From assembly GCA_001695595.3 (NCBI GenBank), contig MBPM02000009.1, positions 1,240,001 through 1,304,000 on the forward strand: 64,000 nt of DNA, in the 5' to 3' direction. The notes under the pieces were generated by a model. The model saw only the letters and a list, made by a program, of their open reading frames with translations. It did no database searches and was not told the DNA's origin. The DNA is from Plasmopara viticola (taxonomy: Eukaryota; Oomycota; Peronosporomycetes; Peronosporales; Peronosporaceae). Positions 12,903 to 23,457 of this stretch are shown here, piece by piece (positions within the stretch are counted from its first letter, which is position 1; every line of letters starts with the position of its first letter). Made by a program: the position numbers and the translations under genes.

Positions 12903-14882
12903 ATGGCGCAGTCAGCTCCACGGACTGCAAAAGCGCCAGTAGCTTCCGATGCTGGTCGCAAGCGACGTCGAACATCTCGAGACTTGTCCTCATCCGATGA
13001 AGAGAATTTTTTGGTAAAGGATACGCGTCGTAGCCGCAGTAAGCGCTCGAATGCCAGCGTCATTTTGGACGAGTTTACGAGTCTGGATGCGCTGCTGAGG
13101 AATGACCTGGCAGAGAAGCGCAAGCGTGAGGATCGTGAGCGCAAGATGAAATCGCTGCGTGAGGAAAGTGATGGCGTGGACAAAGACACGCCGTTAGGGA
13201 AGATTATGAGCAGCATGGACACTAACATGTCGACACTATCTGGCGACAACTACCTTTTCTCAGCCTCAGAGATCACGGTGTCAGAGGAAAAGTTTGGCTA
13301 TGTTTTTACGCCTTTGACAGAGGTATGCCATCAATTTACAGAAGTTGAGTACGAAATCTACTATCTAATCGCTGGCAATAGCCACTGCCTTACCGCACAT
13401 ACAAAGCAACAGAGTCCGAGCTACAAAGTGACCTTAAACTTGTGTATGAAACCATGCAGTCCACCGATCCGAATGAGCTTAGTGGCTTGGTATGGTCCAA
13501 ATCCATTTTGATTCGCTGCATCCTCAAGCGACAGACAGAATCGACCAGTCGGGAGTGTGGGACGTCACCAATCATCGTGCCTTCGAAGATTGGGTCGTGG
13601 TTATTTATGACAAGTATACATACATTCTGAGTTTGCAATGATGTATCGTTCTTTTGCCATGGCTGATTCGTCTATGAATTGTGTTGTCATTTTTCGTCCA
13701 GTGTCGACTCACAGCTGTAGCCATGTAGTCGGAGGCTGCCTTAGCAACCTTTTGATGGTTCAAAGCTCTGAAAAAAAGGTGAACCTCTCAAATTTGATCT
13801 CGGCTCTTCCTCTAGCATGCTTCGTACACCCGATCGAAAGTTTGCACTCAGCATTCGGCGACATTCCTTCTTTTGAGATGGAATGGAAGCCGACAATTTA
13901 CGATTTCCTCAATGCATTTCGTGCTTATGGCTTCCAGGACAGCAAACGATCGATGAGTGTCAAAAGCAAGATTCCTGTTACGCCGCCTTTGGCCAAAACG
14001 TCACGTGTGTTGCCATTTCCAACTGTGAATATGAAGTATGTGCTGATATACTTGGTGCTTTGTCTGCGAACGATGACGCTGAAGTTAGACGGCTACGATG
14101 CATTCAGTTTTACAATGTTTTTTTTGCGCATGCAGTTTGAGAGCGGCTTACATGCTAGTATTGTTGACCTCGCGACCATCTGTATTGAAGAATTACTGGA
14201 CGTGTTTCCTCGAGCAGAGTGGCGAAGGGAATGGGCGCCGCAGTTAGTACTTCGTATTGCTGGATTTAACGAAGGCTTGTTTAATTCCGCTGCTGGCTGG
14301 CTGGCCGTTGCGCGCCGACTTCCACGCACAATGCGTGGCACACAATTGACGACAGGATTGGCAGTCTACGTGCTGCAACATCGAATTGACAAAACGCCAC
14401 GAGAAGGAGTACGTCAAGTGGGTCTCGATTTGCATTCATTTGTGCTAACTTGTATTCGTATCCTTGCTTTGTAGACAACGTCTGAAAATCCGCTCAAGTT
14501 TCCAATCCAAAGCGGACTTGTTGTGGATATTGTCGCGGGTGTTGTGGAGGACTTGACACAGAAGTATGTGGAAGCACGCAAAAGTAGCAAAGACTCCAAG
14601 AAGTCACCGCCATTCGATCTCCTTTGCAAAAAAGTAGCTTTAATGGATTTGGCGCTGCAAGCTTTTCTTAATATTCTTACACCAAAAGAAATGAATATTA
14701 TGTTGGGTAAGCTTGATCAGTTGGTTAACGCTCACAAGTCGACCATGTCGGCGAAATGGCACGAGCTCAAGACGTTGGTGAGCCTCATGCATCGTAAATA
14801 CTCGCTGGAGAACTTACGTGTCGGCCGCGATCGAAGTGTATCGCCTTCTGCGAAAACAATGCTGTCGTTTAGTGATGATTAA
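12903..14882 (+). CDS. SLF2/NSE6-like protein with CANIN domain (SMC5/6 complex), one possible frameshift
   Basis: Exon 1 (12,903-13,322) encodes a basic, Ser-rich N-terminus with a short coiled segment. A 59-nt intron (13,323-13,381) precedes an exon beginning PLPYRTYKATESELQ. From about 13,710 to 14,408 a long frame includes FPTVNMKYVLIYLVLCLRTM and ICIEELLDVFP, like the alpha-helical CANIN domain of SLF2/FAM178 and plant NSE6-type proteins that load SMC5/6 at damaged DNA. A last intron (14,409-14,474) and exon (14,475-14,882) close it. Between about 13,480 and 13,720 the frame is lost: the better protein-like frame (DRIDQSGVWDVTNHRAFEDW) is one base off the exon 2 frame, and a further splice is needed. 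This is a real frameshift, an assembly error or an unusual splice. The family call rests on remembered motif similarity. Confidence 0.6.
13323..13381 (+). other. Intron 1 of the SLF2-like gene
   Basis: GTATGC...AATAG, 59 nt. Removing it joins ...FTPLTE to PLPYRTYK in phase 0 and removes the out-of-frame reading through it. Confidence 0.75.
14409..14474 (+). other. Last intron of the SLF2-like gene
   Basis: GTACGT...TTTGTAG, 66 nt, phase 0. It joins ...KTPREG to TTSENPLKF. Without it the frame ends at the TAG of its own acceptor site. Confidence 0.85.
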
Positions 14883-14976
14883 CGAATATTTGGGTAAGAT
14901 AATGCAAAAGAGGTTAGAAACATGAAGCTGGCGTACTGTTATTTAAGAAACGACGTGTTGGTTCTAGCGCAGCACT

Positions 14977-17277
14977 CTACTGCTCATGGACTAGCGTCGC
15001 GTACTGTTTCTGCAATTTGACTTCCATTAGCTGCTGCAGATTAACGTCATTTGCCAAACGTGCCATACGACTTTGCAACGCCTGGGTTTCAAGATGCGAC
15101 AAATTTTTGAAGCACGCTTGCTCAATTGCTGAGTTGTGAAGCTCTGTTGTTTGATCCCGCAATAATTCCATGCCTTGCTGTAAGCGCCGGTGTAGTCCGC
15201 CGTTCACGACTCTGGCCCGCTCGTCCAGCTTTTGAGCCCGCTTGACAAGAAAACGCTCAGCTTCCTTCAGCTCTGCGAAGCGAGCTTGCAAGGCACGTAA
15301 TTTGTCTTCATCAAGAGCTGCAAACTGGAAATAAATTCCATCGTTCTTTTCTTCGTTTTCTGCCTTGCTAAGCAAGCGGGCTTGTACTTCACTCCATGTT
15401 GCACCAAGAGCTACTGCGTCTTGGGACTGCCACACGTCGCTTTCACTACTCAGACTGGCTTCAATCTGCACCATGTGCCTTGCGCGCTCCAATTCGCTGT
15501 CAGAAAATTTATGGAGGCTCAAAACCGCAACGGTTGTTTTCTTGCGCTTTTTGCTCTTCTTCGACTTGCCATCGTCGATCGGGTACTTAGCAATATCGTG
15601 TTTTAGCATCCGGTACATTTCGTCTGCAACCTCGTCCAACGCGCAGTGGATCAACACCTTCTTTACCTTCGATGGTCGAGGGAGTCCCTTCTGCATAGCA
15701 CTGGATCGCCGCAGAAGTTCACGTTCTCTTTGTAACTCACGTTGCTGCTGCTCACGAGCTTCTCGCTCGCCAGCGTCTTCCTCGTGATGTATACTGACTT
15801 GAACGTCCTCACCTTTTTCTTTTTCCGGAATGTTAATTTCGTACTCATTCTGAGGAGTGGGTAAGCTATCGAAACCTTTGCGTAGACTCGAAGCGAGCCG
15901 CTTCGCCCGAGCCTTTACAGCGTTAGCATTCTCAGCTTCTGTGCCGTAAAGTTGATCCGGATTAATGCCCAACTCGTCACGCAAAGGTGTACGCGTCACA
16001 GACATCGGCGTTTTGTCACCAGCTGCGCTAGCTACAATTGATGACGGTGTTCGCGATGGTGTGGCTCCCGCATAGCCCGTCCCTTCGAACAGCTCGACAT
16101 TTTCTCCACCTAAAAGAGGCGTTGCGCTGTTGCGCATGGCAAGCAAATTTGCCGTCTCTTGCATGATGTTTTCGTGCACATTCCGGTTCGAAGGCGTCGC
16201 GGTTGCAACTCCGTGGACAGAGCGAAGTGGAGTGGCACTGTAATCGCTCATAAGTGCCCTAGTTTCAGTAGTCGAGCCATTTTCAAGCGCGAGTGCGGCT
16301 GCGTGAGTAGCATGCATGCCAAGCTTTGCGAGATCTCTCAACTCTTCGTTTGAAACCACAGGAGCCGGTAGCTCGAGTGGAGTGCGCTTAATGATATTGA
16401 TTGGATCATTTTTCTCGTTAACCGCAGCGATGATTTGTGGTAAATCAGACTTCATTCGCGATTTCTGTCGCTTAGCATCCTGTATACGCTCCTTCTTTTC
16501 CTGAACGTCCCGACGCACGCCTTCCAGCTTGTCCAGCTGCAACGCTGCACACTTTGGGTCCATTCCTTTGCTCGAAATTCGCTTTTCTTCTGCAACGTTG
16601 TAAAAACCAGCAGGAGCTTTCTTCTCAAACGGAATCTCATTTGCATAGTCAATATATTTGCGCTTCCTCGTGGTCACATGAGGATTAGATGACATGATCC
16701 CAGCAGCCTTAAGCTCACGTTTTTTCTGTAAGGTTGCAAGACGCCGAGCCTCTTCAAGCTGTTTCTCTCGAGCCTTGCGCTTAGCCTTCTTACCCTTCGT
16801 ATTGGCCAGACGAGCTCTGGCCTCAGACAGCATCTCCTTCTCGTCTTCATCCATGTCAACGGGATCGGGACGTGCCGGCTTGTTCTCCGGATTGGGATCA
16901 ATCTCTCCGGGACGAAGACGTCTTGGATCATCGCCCACTTCGACACCCTCCTTCTGTTGAGCCGCGTCCAGTAGCCGTTCATAGTGTTCCATGCACTGTG
17001 CAGCCGTGCGGCCTACTATCGGGGCAATCGTACGCCATTGAGAGGGCATGAGCTTGGCAAGATGTAATAGCTTTTCTTCCTCTTCGCGACTCCATTCAGT
17101 CTTTTTAATGCTTGGATCTAGCCATTCGTACCAGCGTGCCTTGCACTGCTTGGCCGACTTGCGCGACAGTAGCGACGCCACACGCGCCCACTGATTCATA
17201 CCATACTTCATCACGGCCGCCTTAAGTATCTCATCCTCCGTGTTTTTCCACACGCCGCCCTTGATCATAATCCGCAT
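14977..17277 (-). CDS. CDC5L: CDC5L/Cef1 pre-mRNA splicing factor
   Basis: Intronless, 766 aa (human protein about 800). The N-terminus is almost invariant across eukaryotes: RIMIKGGVWKNTEDEILKAA opens the first Myb repeat (residues about 2-55) and a second Myb repeat follows (about 58-107, containing TEWSREEEEKLLHLAKLMP and WRTIAPIVGRTAAQC). A basic Lys/Arg-rich region (about 155-215) gives nuclear-localisation signals, a central Thr-Pro-rich segment carries repeated TP sites for phosphorylation, and the C-terminal third is coiled coil and binds PRL1/PLRG1. In known systems this protein is the scaffold of the NineTeen (Prp19) complex in the activated spliceosome. Its start lies 148 bp from the divergent FAM92 gene. 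The identification is secure. Confidence 0.97.
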   Translation of the reverse strand: MRIMIKGGVWKNTEDEILKAAVMKYGMNQWARVASLLSRKSAKQCKARWYEWLDPSIKKTEWSREEEEKLLHLAKLMPSQWRTIAPIVGRTAAQCMEHYERLLDAAQQKEGVEVGDDPRRLRPGEIDPNPENKPARPDPVDMDEDEKEMLSEARARLANTKGKKAKRKAREKQLEEARRLATLQKKRELKAAGIMSSNPHVTTRKRKYIDYANEIPFEKKAPAGFYNVAEEKRISSKGMDPKCAALQLDKLEGVRRDVQEKKERIQDAKRQKSRMKSDLPQIIAAVNEKNDPINIIKRTPLELPAPVVSNEELRDLAKLGMHATHAAALALENGSTTETRALMSDYSATPLRSVHGVATATPSNRNVHENIMQETANLLAMRNSATPLLGGENVELFEGTGYAGATPSRTPSSIVASAAGDKTPMSVTRTPLRDELGINPDQLYGTEAENANAVKARAKRLASSLRKGFDSLPTPQNEYEINIPEKEKGEDVQVSIHHEEDAGEREAREQQQRELQRERELLRRSSAMQKGLPRPSKVKKVLIHCALDEVADEMYRMLKHDIAKYPIDDGKSKKSKKRKKTTVAVLSLHKFSDSELERARHMVQIEASLSSESDVWQSQDAVALGATWSEVQARLLSKAENEEKNDGIYFQFAALDEDKLRALQARFAELKEAERFLVKRAQKLDERARVVNGGLHRRLQQGMELLRDQTTELHNSAIEQACFKNLSHLETQALQSRMARLANDVNLQQLMEVKLQKQYATLVHEQ

Positions 17278-17425
17278 GGCTACTAGAGAAGGAAGGGAGC
17301 CGCAGCGTTACAGCGAAATTGAGATAAGTGAACCGCGCCACACTTACATATGCCACATCAAAGATACATGAAATAGAGAAATTGTGGAACGTTGATGTAC
17401 CGCAAATCTTGAAGTTGACTTGAAC
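17278..17425. promoter_or_regulatory. Divergent promoter between CDC5L and the FAM92 gene
   Basis: Only 148 bp separate the two start codons, so both core promoters must lie here (or overlap the genes). No TATA box or initiator could be assigned with confidence. Confidence 0.6.
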
Positions 17426-18281
17426 ATGGAGCAGCGCGGGCGGACACTAGCGGCGCAACTTCAATTTATGGAGCGCAATGGGCGCGCGCTAGAGGATTTG
17501 GTCGCAAAAATGATGAAAGCGCGAGAGGAGCAAGAGGCGTTTCTTGGTACTTTTGCCAAAAGTCTCGAGGACATAGCGGCTCAGGAGGAGAATGCGCCAC
17601 TGGCCCAATGTCTCGAAAGCCTAGGCGAAAGCAGCCACAAGCTTATCAGCGAGAGTCATGACGTGATGATGCTACGTCCTGAAACGGAGATTCTTCAGGT
17701 CATCACACGGATTCAAGATTGGGCCATTGTACCCATGAAGGTACAATGGGAAATAATATGCGAAACGAAGTGGCGAGTATCTAATGTATATACGATGTAG
17801 AGACTACTGGAAGATCGAGAGAAAACTATCAAGATTGAAGCCAAGTTGCAAAAGGAGTATAATGAGCTCAAAGTACGGGGATATGTGGGCTTGTGGTTGT
17901 TGCGAAGCGGTACTGACGGCTGGTTGTAGCGAGGAAGCTCGGCAAGGGAGAAGGAGAAGAAGCTAAGGATGCTGTCGGACCAAAAACGCCGGGTTGAAAA
18001 CGTCAATGCGCTACTCAATACACATATAGAAAGCTTTGGTCGTTACCGCATTCAAAAAATGAAGGTACGATACAACCGAGCTTATTCTGAGAAAATTTGA
18101 ACTGACGACTCCCACTTTAATGTTCTCGTAGAAAATTGTAAGCGAGCTAGCTCGATCGCAGGCGTTTTACCATGCAAAAGGCCTAGAACTTTTTGCAGTC
18201 CCATGCCAGACCATTGCAGAGCTCTACTCGACGACTTTAATCAATAAAACAGCACAATCAAATCCTGCTGAAGCTAGCTAG
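17426..18281 (+). CDS. FAM92/CIBAR-type BAR-domain protein (basal body / cilium)
   Basis: Four exons: 17,426-17,740, 17,801-17,872, 17,930-18,064 and 18,132-18,281, giving 223 aa with all junctions in phase 0. Introns are 60, 57 and 67 nt with GT...AG ends. The protein is helical throughout. The last exon, reading KIVSELARSQAFYHAKGLEL, matches the end of the FAM92 BAR domain (the FHGKALEVY-type motif), followed by a CQTIAEL segment. The middle contains DWAIVPMK and long charged helices. In animals FAM92A/B (CIBAR1/2) bind membranes, interact with Chibby and act at the base of cilia; a zoospore basal-body role here is inference. The first ATG in frame (17,426) is chosen because the open frame upstream starts only with TTG. 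Confidence 0.75.
17741..17800 (+). other. Intron 1 of the FAM92-type gene
   Basis: GTACAA...GATGTAG, 60 nt, phase 0. It joins ...WAIVPMK to RLLEDREKT. Confidence 0.85.
17873..17929 (+). other. Intron 2 of the FAM92-type gene
   Basis: GTACGG...GTTGTAG, 57 nt, phase 0. It joins ...EYNELK to RGSSAREKEKK. Confidence 0.8.
18065..18131 (+). other. Intron 3 of the FAM92-type gene
   Basis: GTACGA...CTCGTAG, 67 nt, phase 0. It joins ...YRIQKMK to KIVSELA. Confidence 0.85.
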
Positions 18282-18597
18282 GTACGTCTTCGACAAGATC
18301 AGATTGCAATGAGCTCATGCATGTAATGCAATGGGTGAACACTTTAGAACATGTGTCTTACTATTAATGTTGAACATGATACCGATGCAGTGTGAAGAGC
18401 ATTATATCCACAATGATTGTATACGCCACGTGATGCTCAGGTAGCGCGGTCGCTATAATTTAACTAATGAAAGAACCCTTTCGCGTGCATCAAAAAGACG
18501 ATCGCGCAAGTTTGATTGCTAGGCATTGGATGAATTCGATGAAATAAATTTCATGAAAACTCTTCTTGGCTGAAGATTTTCTGCATGAAAATATTGC
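18282..18597. other. No gene seen
   Basis: Region between the FAM92-type gene and the Crinkler relic. No coding sequence recognised. Confidence 0.4.
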
Positions 18598-18598
18598 A

Positions 18599-18815
18599 AA
18601 AGTAAACCTAGAATGCGCGGTGTACGGCGAAGGGATTGTAAACTTTGTCGACGTATAGCGCGAAGAAGATGTGAAGACGCTGCGGAAGGCCATTGTAAGA
18701 GACGTTAATGATCGGCTTCAAGTTGATCACACTCCTTCCCTGACGTTGTAAGCAATAAGAAAAGCTTTTTGCATGGTGGCATTGACATTGATGCGAGAAG
18801 ATGTCCCTGGGTGCT
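18599..18815 (+). pseudogene. Crinkler (CRN) effector N-terminal relic
   Basis: A plus-strand frame from 18,599 reads KVNLECAVYGEG and continues after an in-frame TAG (about 18,656) with REEDVKTLRKAI and a LTL end followed by TAA (18,749-18,751). Length, order and motif fit the start of the LFLAK-type N-terminal domain of CRN proteins (CAV.GE.., ...LK.AI, L.L.LA), the secretion/translocation module of oomycete intracellular effectors. There is no ATG in frame, two stops interrupt the domain, and no C-terminal effector domain is visible downstream. It is therefore a dead 5' fragment. CRNs in related genomes typically lie in such repeat-rich, gene-poor stretches. Confidence 0.6.
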
Positions 18816-18849
18816 TTACTATGACAACAATTTGAAACAGGATTTTGTA

Positions 18850-21800
18850 CGATGTGCAGAGAAACTCACGTGCTGGTAAACCCCAATGCTTGAGGTCGTC
18901 AGGATCCTATGGTCGGTGTGCCAATTTTGGGTCACGCACACCATGTCGTCAAATCCGCTAGATTCTGAAAAACATTGAAGGTTAATACATTAATCAAGGA
19001 ACCCTCTACACGTGACTTTCCGATGTTGGAACACTAGGCTCTCGCATCCAGATCCCGTCGTAACATATTAATTGTGGAATTACTGCGGCAGCCCTCGGAT
19101 TGGCAAGTCTTTTCTAGTTTGTGACCTGATTTTACTTTGCCTGTGATGGGTGTATGATACTGGCAATTACTGCGTCGACTTCTATTTCCTCGCGGCATGG
19201 TTAGTAGTTCGATGAGTAGATGCAGATTCTATAATAGTATAAGGGCGCTTATAACCGACATTACGCCGCCACCAGAAGCAAAATGTGACGTGAAAGCGAG
19301 AAGAAGGGCGATGATCATTTGGAAGATAAAGGTGCGATAATATGTTTGCGTGCACGGCCAGTGTTGTTCCTAAAAAAGACAACGAAATTTACGATGGACT
19401 AAAATTTTCTACTATAGGCATGCAACGAGTCGACGAAAAGCCGTGAATCTTTTTTACGGTATCACGATATTGCATTTTGTCTGACATCGGATGTCAGTCC
19501 TATCGGAATTAGGACTGTGCAACCATCTTCTTTTTCTTCGTCGGTCACTCAGGACCATTTGCTCGCTCAGCGCTGGCTCTTTTAGGTCAACGGGAATCCT
19601 GCTGTGGTTGTCCTTTCTTGACATGTGATACCAAAAAGATTTAACGTCCACTCAATTCGAACCTAGCAGCTCCAAATTCCTTTATTTCTATCACCATGAG
19701 GTGCGTCTTCAGCATTAGCGATCTCGAGTCTACCACTCTTTTCGTGGAATCAAAAATTCACGTTATGTGCTTCATTTGCAGCGAAGCCTCACTTAAATTA
19801 GTTAAAAGTTATTTTAGTGTGCTACTTGTCTTTTGTACTGCCGCGTGAAGAGCATTTGACTCAGATTTTTTAGACGATATAAAAAAACAAATTAATCAAT
19901 GTGCTAAGAGATTGTATCAACTCATATGAGTACCTCCTTATTTAAATGGCAGCTCAAAAAATGTCGAGTGCATTTTTGTCCATACCAACTTTTGGTATCG
20001 CTTGTACAATTTAGGTCCATGAAATGGCAACGTTTCTAAACAGCACCATATCTCTAGCCAATTCGCATCTTTTCTCAACATAAGTCGCAAAAATTAAAAC
20101 TATACTATAAATGCAGCGATGCTGTCAAAATCATTTGCAAAGAGGTGTGAAGTCAATGCTGCCGTCATCTTGATGCTCCAAACACCATTTGATTTGTGTC
20201 AAACCATGCGAAGCCAACTAGTGTGTCACACGCTGGGTTCGCATGATTTCCCAAAAAGACTTATGTAGAGTTTTTACCAGTCAAAACTTTCCCTTAAAAC
20301 ATTTGTCAATCAGACATCATTATTGTGACTTCTGCCACTTCTAGAAATCCTCCACAGCAACCTGAATGGACAGAACGAAACTCAAGTGTAAGATCCCATG
20401 CCTATCGACTAGTTCGTCATCCGCACATAGTTCATAGTCCGAGTCTGATGCAGACAGGACTCTCGGACAAAAATTTAGCTTATAGTGTCTGGGAAAGGCG
20501 TGAGCTTGTAATATCGTCGGAAGACGTTCCCCGAGCGTATAATCTTTGACGCGAAAAATTTTTGTGATGCGATGTGAATTTGCTGACGAGTTTATACAAT
20601 TGAATCTATTGTTTAAACGTGTTAACTCTGAAGCGATAAAGTGTTCACTCGTTCACTCACACATCCACTCGAGCTGCCCATGTACGGATAAAACGGTGTT
20701 TTCGGTCAAGCTCACTTGGCTTGAAACGATCAGAATCAACTGCCAGTAGATCATCGGCCTGAATCAACATCATTTCTCTGTGAGCACTGCTTCCACCAAA
20801 GTCATTGAGGATCTTGATATGACGTCAGGGTAGTTCTCTTGAAGTGGGCCCTCGATTTTCCAAGATGGAAATATATGTTTCCTATCACAAAACACTTAGT
20901 TTAAGCACGACTATACCGTCGTCTGGAACTTTTTTGTGGCATTTCTAACTTTATCAAAGAGAAGAATGTTCCAGTCTGATGTGGCGCACTGCGTGTTTTT
21001 TGCTGTGATGTCGATCATAAGCCACATCTGTCGGATTCAACTTGAGAGCTAGCAATCTTTTAAGCAGAAATTTCATAAAAAAGTGTTTCTTAGAAAGCAA
21101 TCAGTAATGTAGCTCCAAGATTTTCAAGTCTTATCTACCAATCTCAAGCCCTAGGCGTAGTCGCAAGGCTCCACGAGCAGCTTACGTTTGATGTACGATC
21201 TAAAAGACACGTGGTGGCACTCACTTTATCAAAACCAAGGCTAATGAGAGGGTCTCCTGTGGCTGTGCAATGATTGGTGTTTACATCTCTATGCCTACAC
21301 TTTTACGTTCACCTGGCCCATTTGTGCTCATAGTGTACTGAATGCTCTTACATCTACCTAGGAATGTCAAGCGTATACGTCAAGCCTCTTTTGGCTACAA
21401 GCTGAAACGGTAAAGCAAATTTCAGGCGCAAGACAGTCTTTAGGGCGGCATCAAATTGTATTTATATTTATATTTCTAGTATGCAATTAAACCAGAGAAC
21501 CGACTTTACGTTCAAAGTAGCTATTTCCATTTCGGTTAGAGCTTTTCCTTTTGAAGCCTTGTTTAAAGTCTTTGGCTTTCAGTTTTCTAACCGCGCACAT
21601 ACTAAGTTGTTTTGACCAAAAGTCTAGGATTTGTTCACGCGTTGTGAAAAGGGAATCTTTACAAGCCGCTCGGAAAGTCTCTTCAGTCATGTCCAGAGCC
21701 GCATTATCGTGGCATCAATGAAGAGCGAAGGTTAGCAATACCTTCACCTTAAGTGGCGTTTATTCTGCTTGGGCATAAAATATCAAATCCAGACCAAACA

Positions 21801-22477
21801 AGTGACATTTAGTTTCGTATTAACTGTCTGAGATTGCTACTGAAGTCGGCCTTGGCAGTCAGGTTGCGAATCCTTCGTGTCAACCCTGGAACTTTTTGGT
21901 CTTTAAGAAAAAAATAGACATGTGTCCACGAGCTTCACATTTGGACGCGTCACAACACGGGGTATTCGATATGAGTCGAGAATTTGCTTTTCTTCGCAGT
22001 AATCTCCGAGCTGGCCGGCTAACATGAGCGCGCAGTCTTTCAAGTACTTGGTAGCTCAGCTTTATGTTCGTTATGTTCGATACGTCGGTGCATACAGGCC
22101 ATTTCAACTACAGTAAGGCCATCCTCACTTGTCTGTTTGAGTAAGGTCGACCGCGAGACAATGCTTTCAAGAGATGCTGAAAGCGTCTTAGGAATGGCAT
22201 AAGTCTCGAATTTCTTGAAATCAAAATTCTCACTAGCCACCTTACGTAGTCTTTCGAATACGTCGATAATACAAATAGTGTACGCTGCCTCATGCCTTTC
22301 TAGACCAGATTCTCTATCAAAGTGGTGTATCACAAACAAAAAGACAATCAATAGAAGCTTGAATTAAGGTGTAAAAAATCTAATTTCCTTTGTCAAGGGA
22401 AAAAAAATAATGGATACTAAAAGCTTACAACTCAAAATGATAAGCATACTTTTTAACAAATATTGTTATCATTTAAC
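18850..22477. other. Gene-poor stretch with broken coding-like pieces
   Basis: No intact gene. On the minus strand 22,351-21,487 three overlapping frames with protein-like composition (for example PKTLSASLESIVSRSTLLKQ near 22,180) follow one another but are interrupted; I could not assign them to a family. The rest shows only short frames. Confidence 0.35.
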
Positions 22478-22491
22478 ATCAATTAATATTA
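22478..22491. repeat. Left target-site duplication of SINE copy B
   Basis: ATCAATTAATATTA, repeated exactly at 22,804-22,817. Confidence 0.9.
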
Positions 22492-22803
22492 GCTTCGGAA
22501 AAGGTTGGGGTGACGCCCTCCTTCCAAGCGCGGGGGCTAAATGCTCGCGCGCTTCGGGAAGGTGCTCTCGGGCATCTGCAGGTCTCTAACGAGTCTCACC
22601 CTCGACGCGACGGTCTCCAGCATCAGGGCGCCACCTGGGCTCTTACCAAGTCAGAGCTAAACAAAATAATGGAAGACCTCACGACCTCGGTGCTGGCTGC
22701 CGAACGAGACCCGACGTATGCGGACACCACTTTCTGCCGTGGACTAGCCAGACTGAGCCTAGCACGTGCATAACTTGGCAACGCGATAACGTAATACAAT
22801 ACA
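22492..22803 (+). repeat. SINE-like element, copy B, with 14-bp target-site duplication
   Basis: A full-length copy of 312 bp. It begins GCTTCGGAAAAGGTTGGGG, runs through a GC-rich body, and ends TAATACAATACA. It is flanked by perfect direct repeats ATCAATTAATATTA at 22,478-22,491 and 22,804-22,817. Variable-length target-site duplications plus a short tandem tail are the signature of retroposition through LINE machinery. The two short open frames through it are compositional. The AT-rich target contrasts sharply with the GC-rich insert. Confidence 0.9.
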
Positions 22804-22817
22804 ATCAATTAATATTA
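22804..22817. repeat. Right target-site duplication of SINE copy B
   Basis: ATCAATTAATATTA, identical to 22,478-22,491. Confidence 0.9.
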
Positions 22818-23457
22818 TTTCAGGTTTTAATCCTAAAATTCAAGCTTAATTTTTCGAGCTGTAAGCTTTAAGTATTAATCATTTTTTCTTTGACAAAACA
22901 AACTAGATTTCCTTCTAGCAGTGCAAACGTTTTTGATAAACTCTATCTGTAACTTGCGTGTGTTTTGGAGCTTTGTATACTTACCTGCACCGGCATATTG
23001 ATTCACCGTAAGATAGGTTGTCTTGACGAGACCGAAGCTCCTTACAACTATCGCGCCTAGCTACATTAAGCCAAATAAAGAAAAACTTACGGCATCACAC
23101 ATGAGTCTTTACTTGTAAATTCATGTTGAGTAAAACATATAAGCAGTCTGACTGCAAAACCAACGAAACTTATGTCAGAAAACGACTGCACAAATATATT
23201 ATCACGTTAACGCTGAAAGTTTTCTTCGGCCCGTTAGATAATTTTTGCAGCTCATTGGTCATATTGAATGTACAATGGCCTTCAGGGTGTACTTCCAATA
23301 ACTCATTCATTAGCACTTTTAACTCGCTCGTTGACTCGAGTGATTATGAAACAACTACATTTTCCGAGAAACATATCCTTGCCACATCCTCCCTTGGGCA
23401 AATAATAAGGCATGCAGTTCTGCGAACTTTACCTCTTTTTCTTAACTGTCGGTATAT
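22818..23457. other. No confident gene
   Basis: A plus-strand frame at 23,123-23,461 runs toward the membrane-protein fragment in another phase. It may contain a decayed upstream exon, but nothing can be aligned by eye. Confidence 0.3.

Noticed and set aside
13883..14140. Alternative 85-codon frame within the SLF2-like gene
   Set aside because: The overlapping frame with FPTVNMKYVLIYLVLC continues for over 200 codons and matches the expected helical domain.
15365..15787. Plus-strand frame of 140 codons inside CDC5L
   Set aside because: Shadow of the minus-strand CDC5L coding sequence, rich in Ser/Arg/Leu as expected for antisense.
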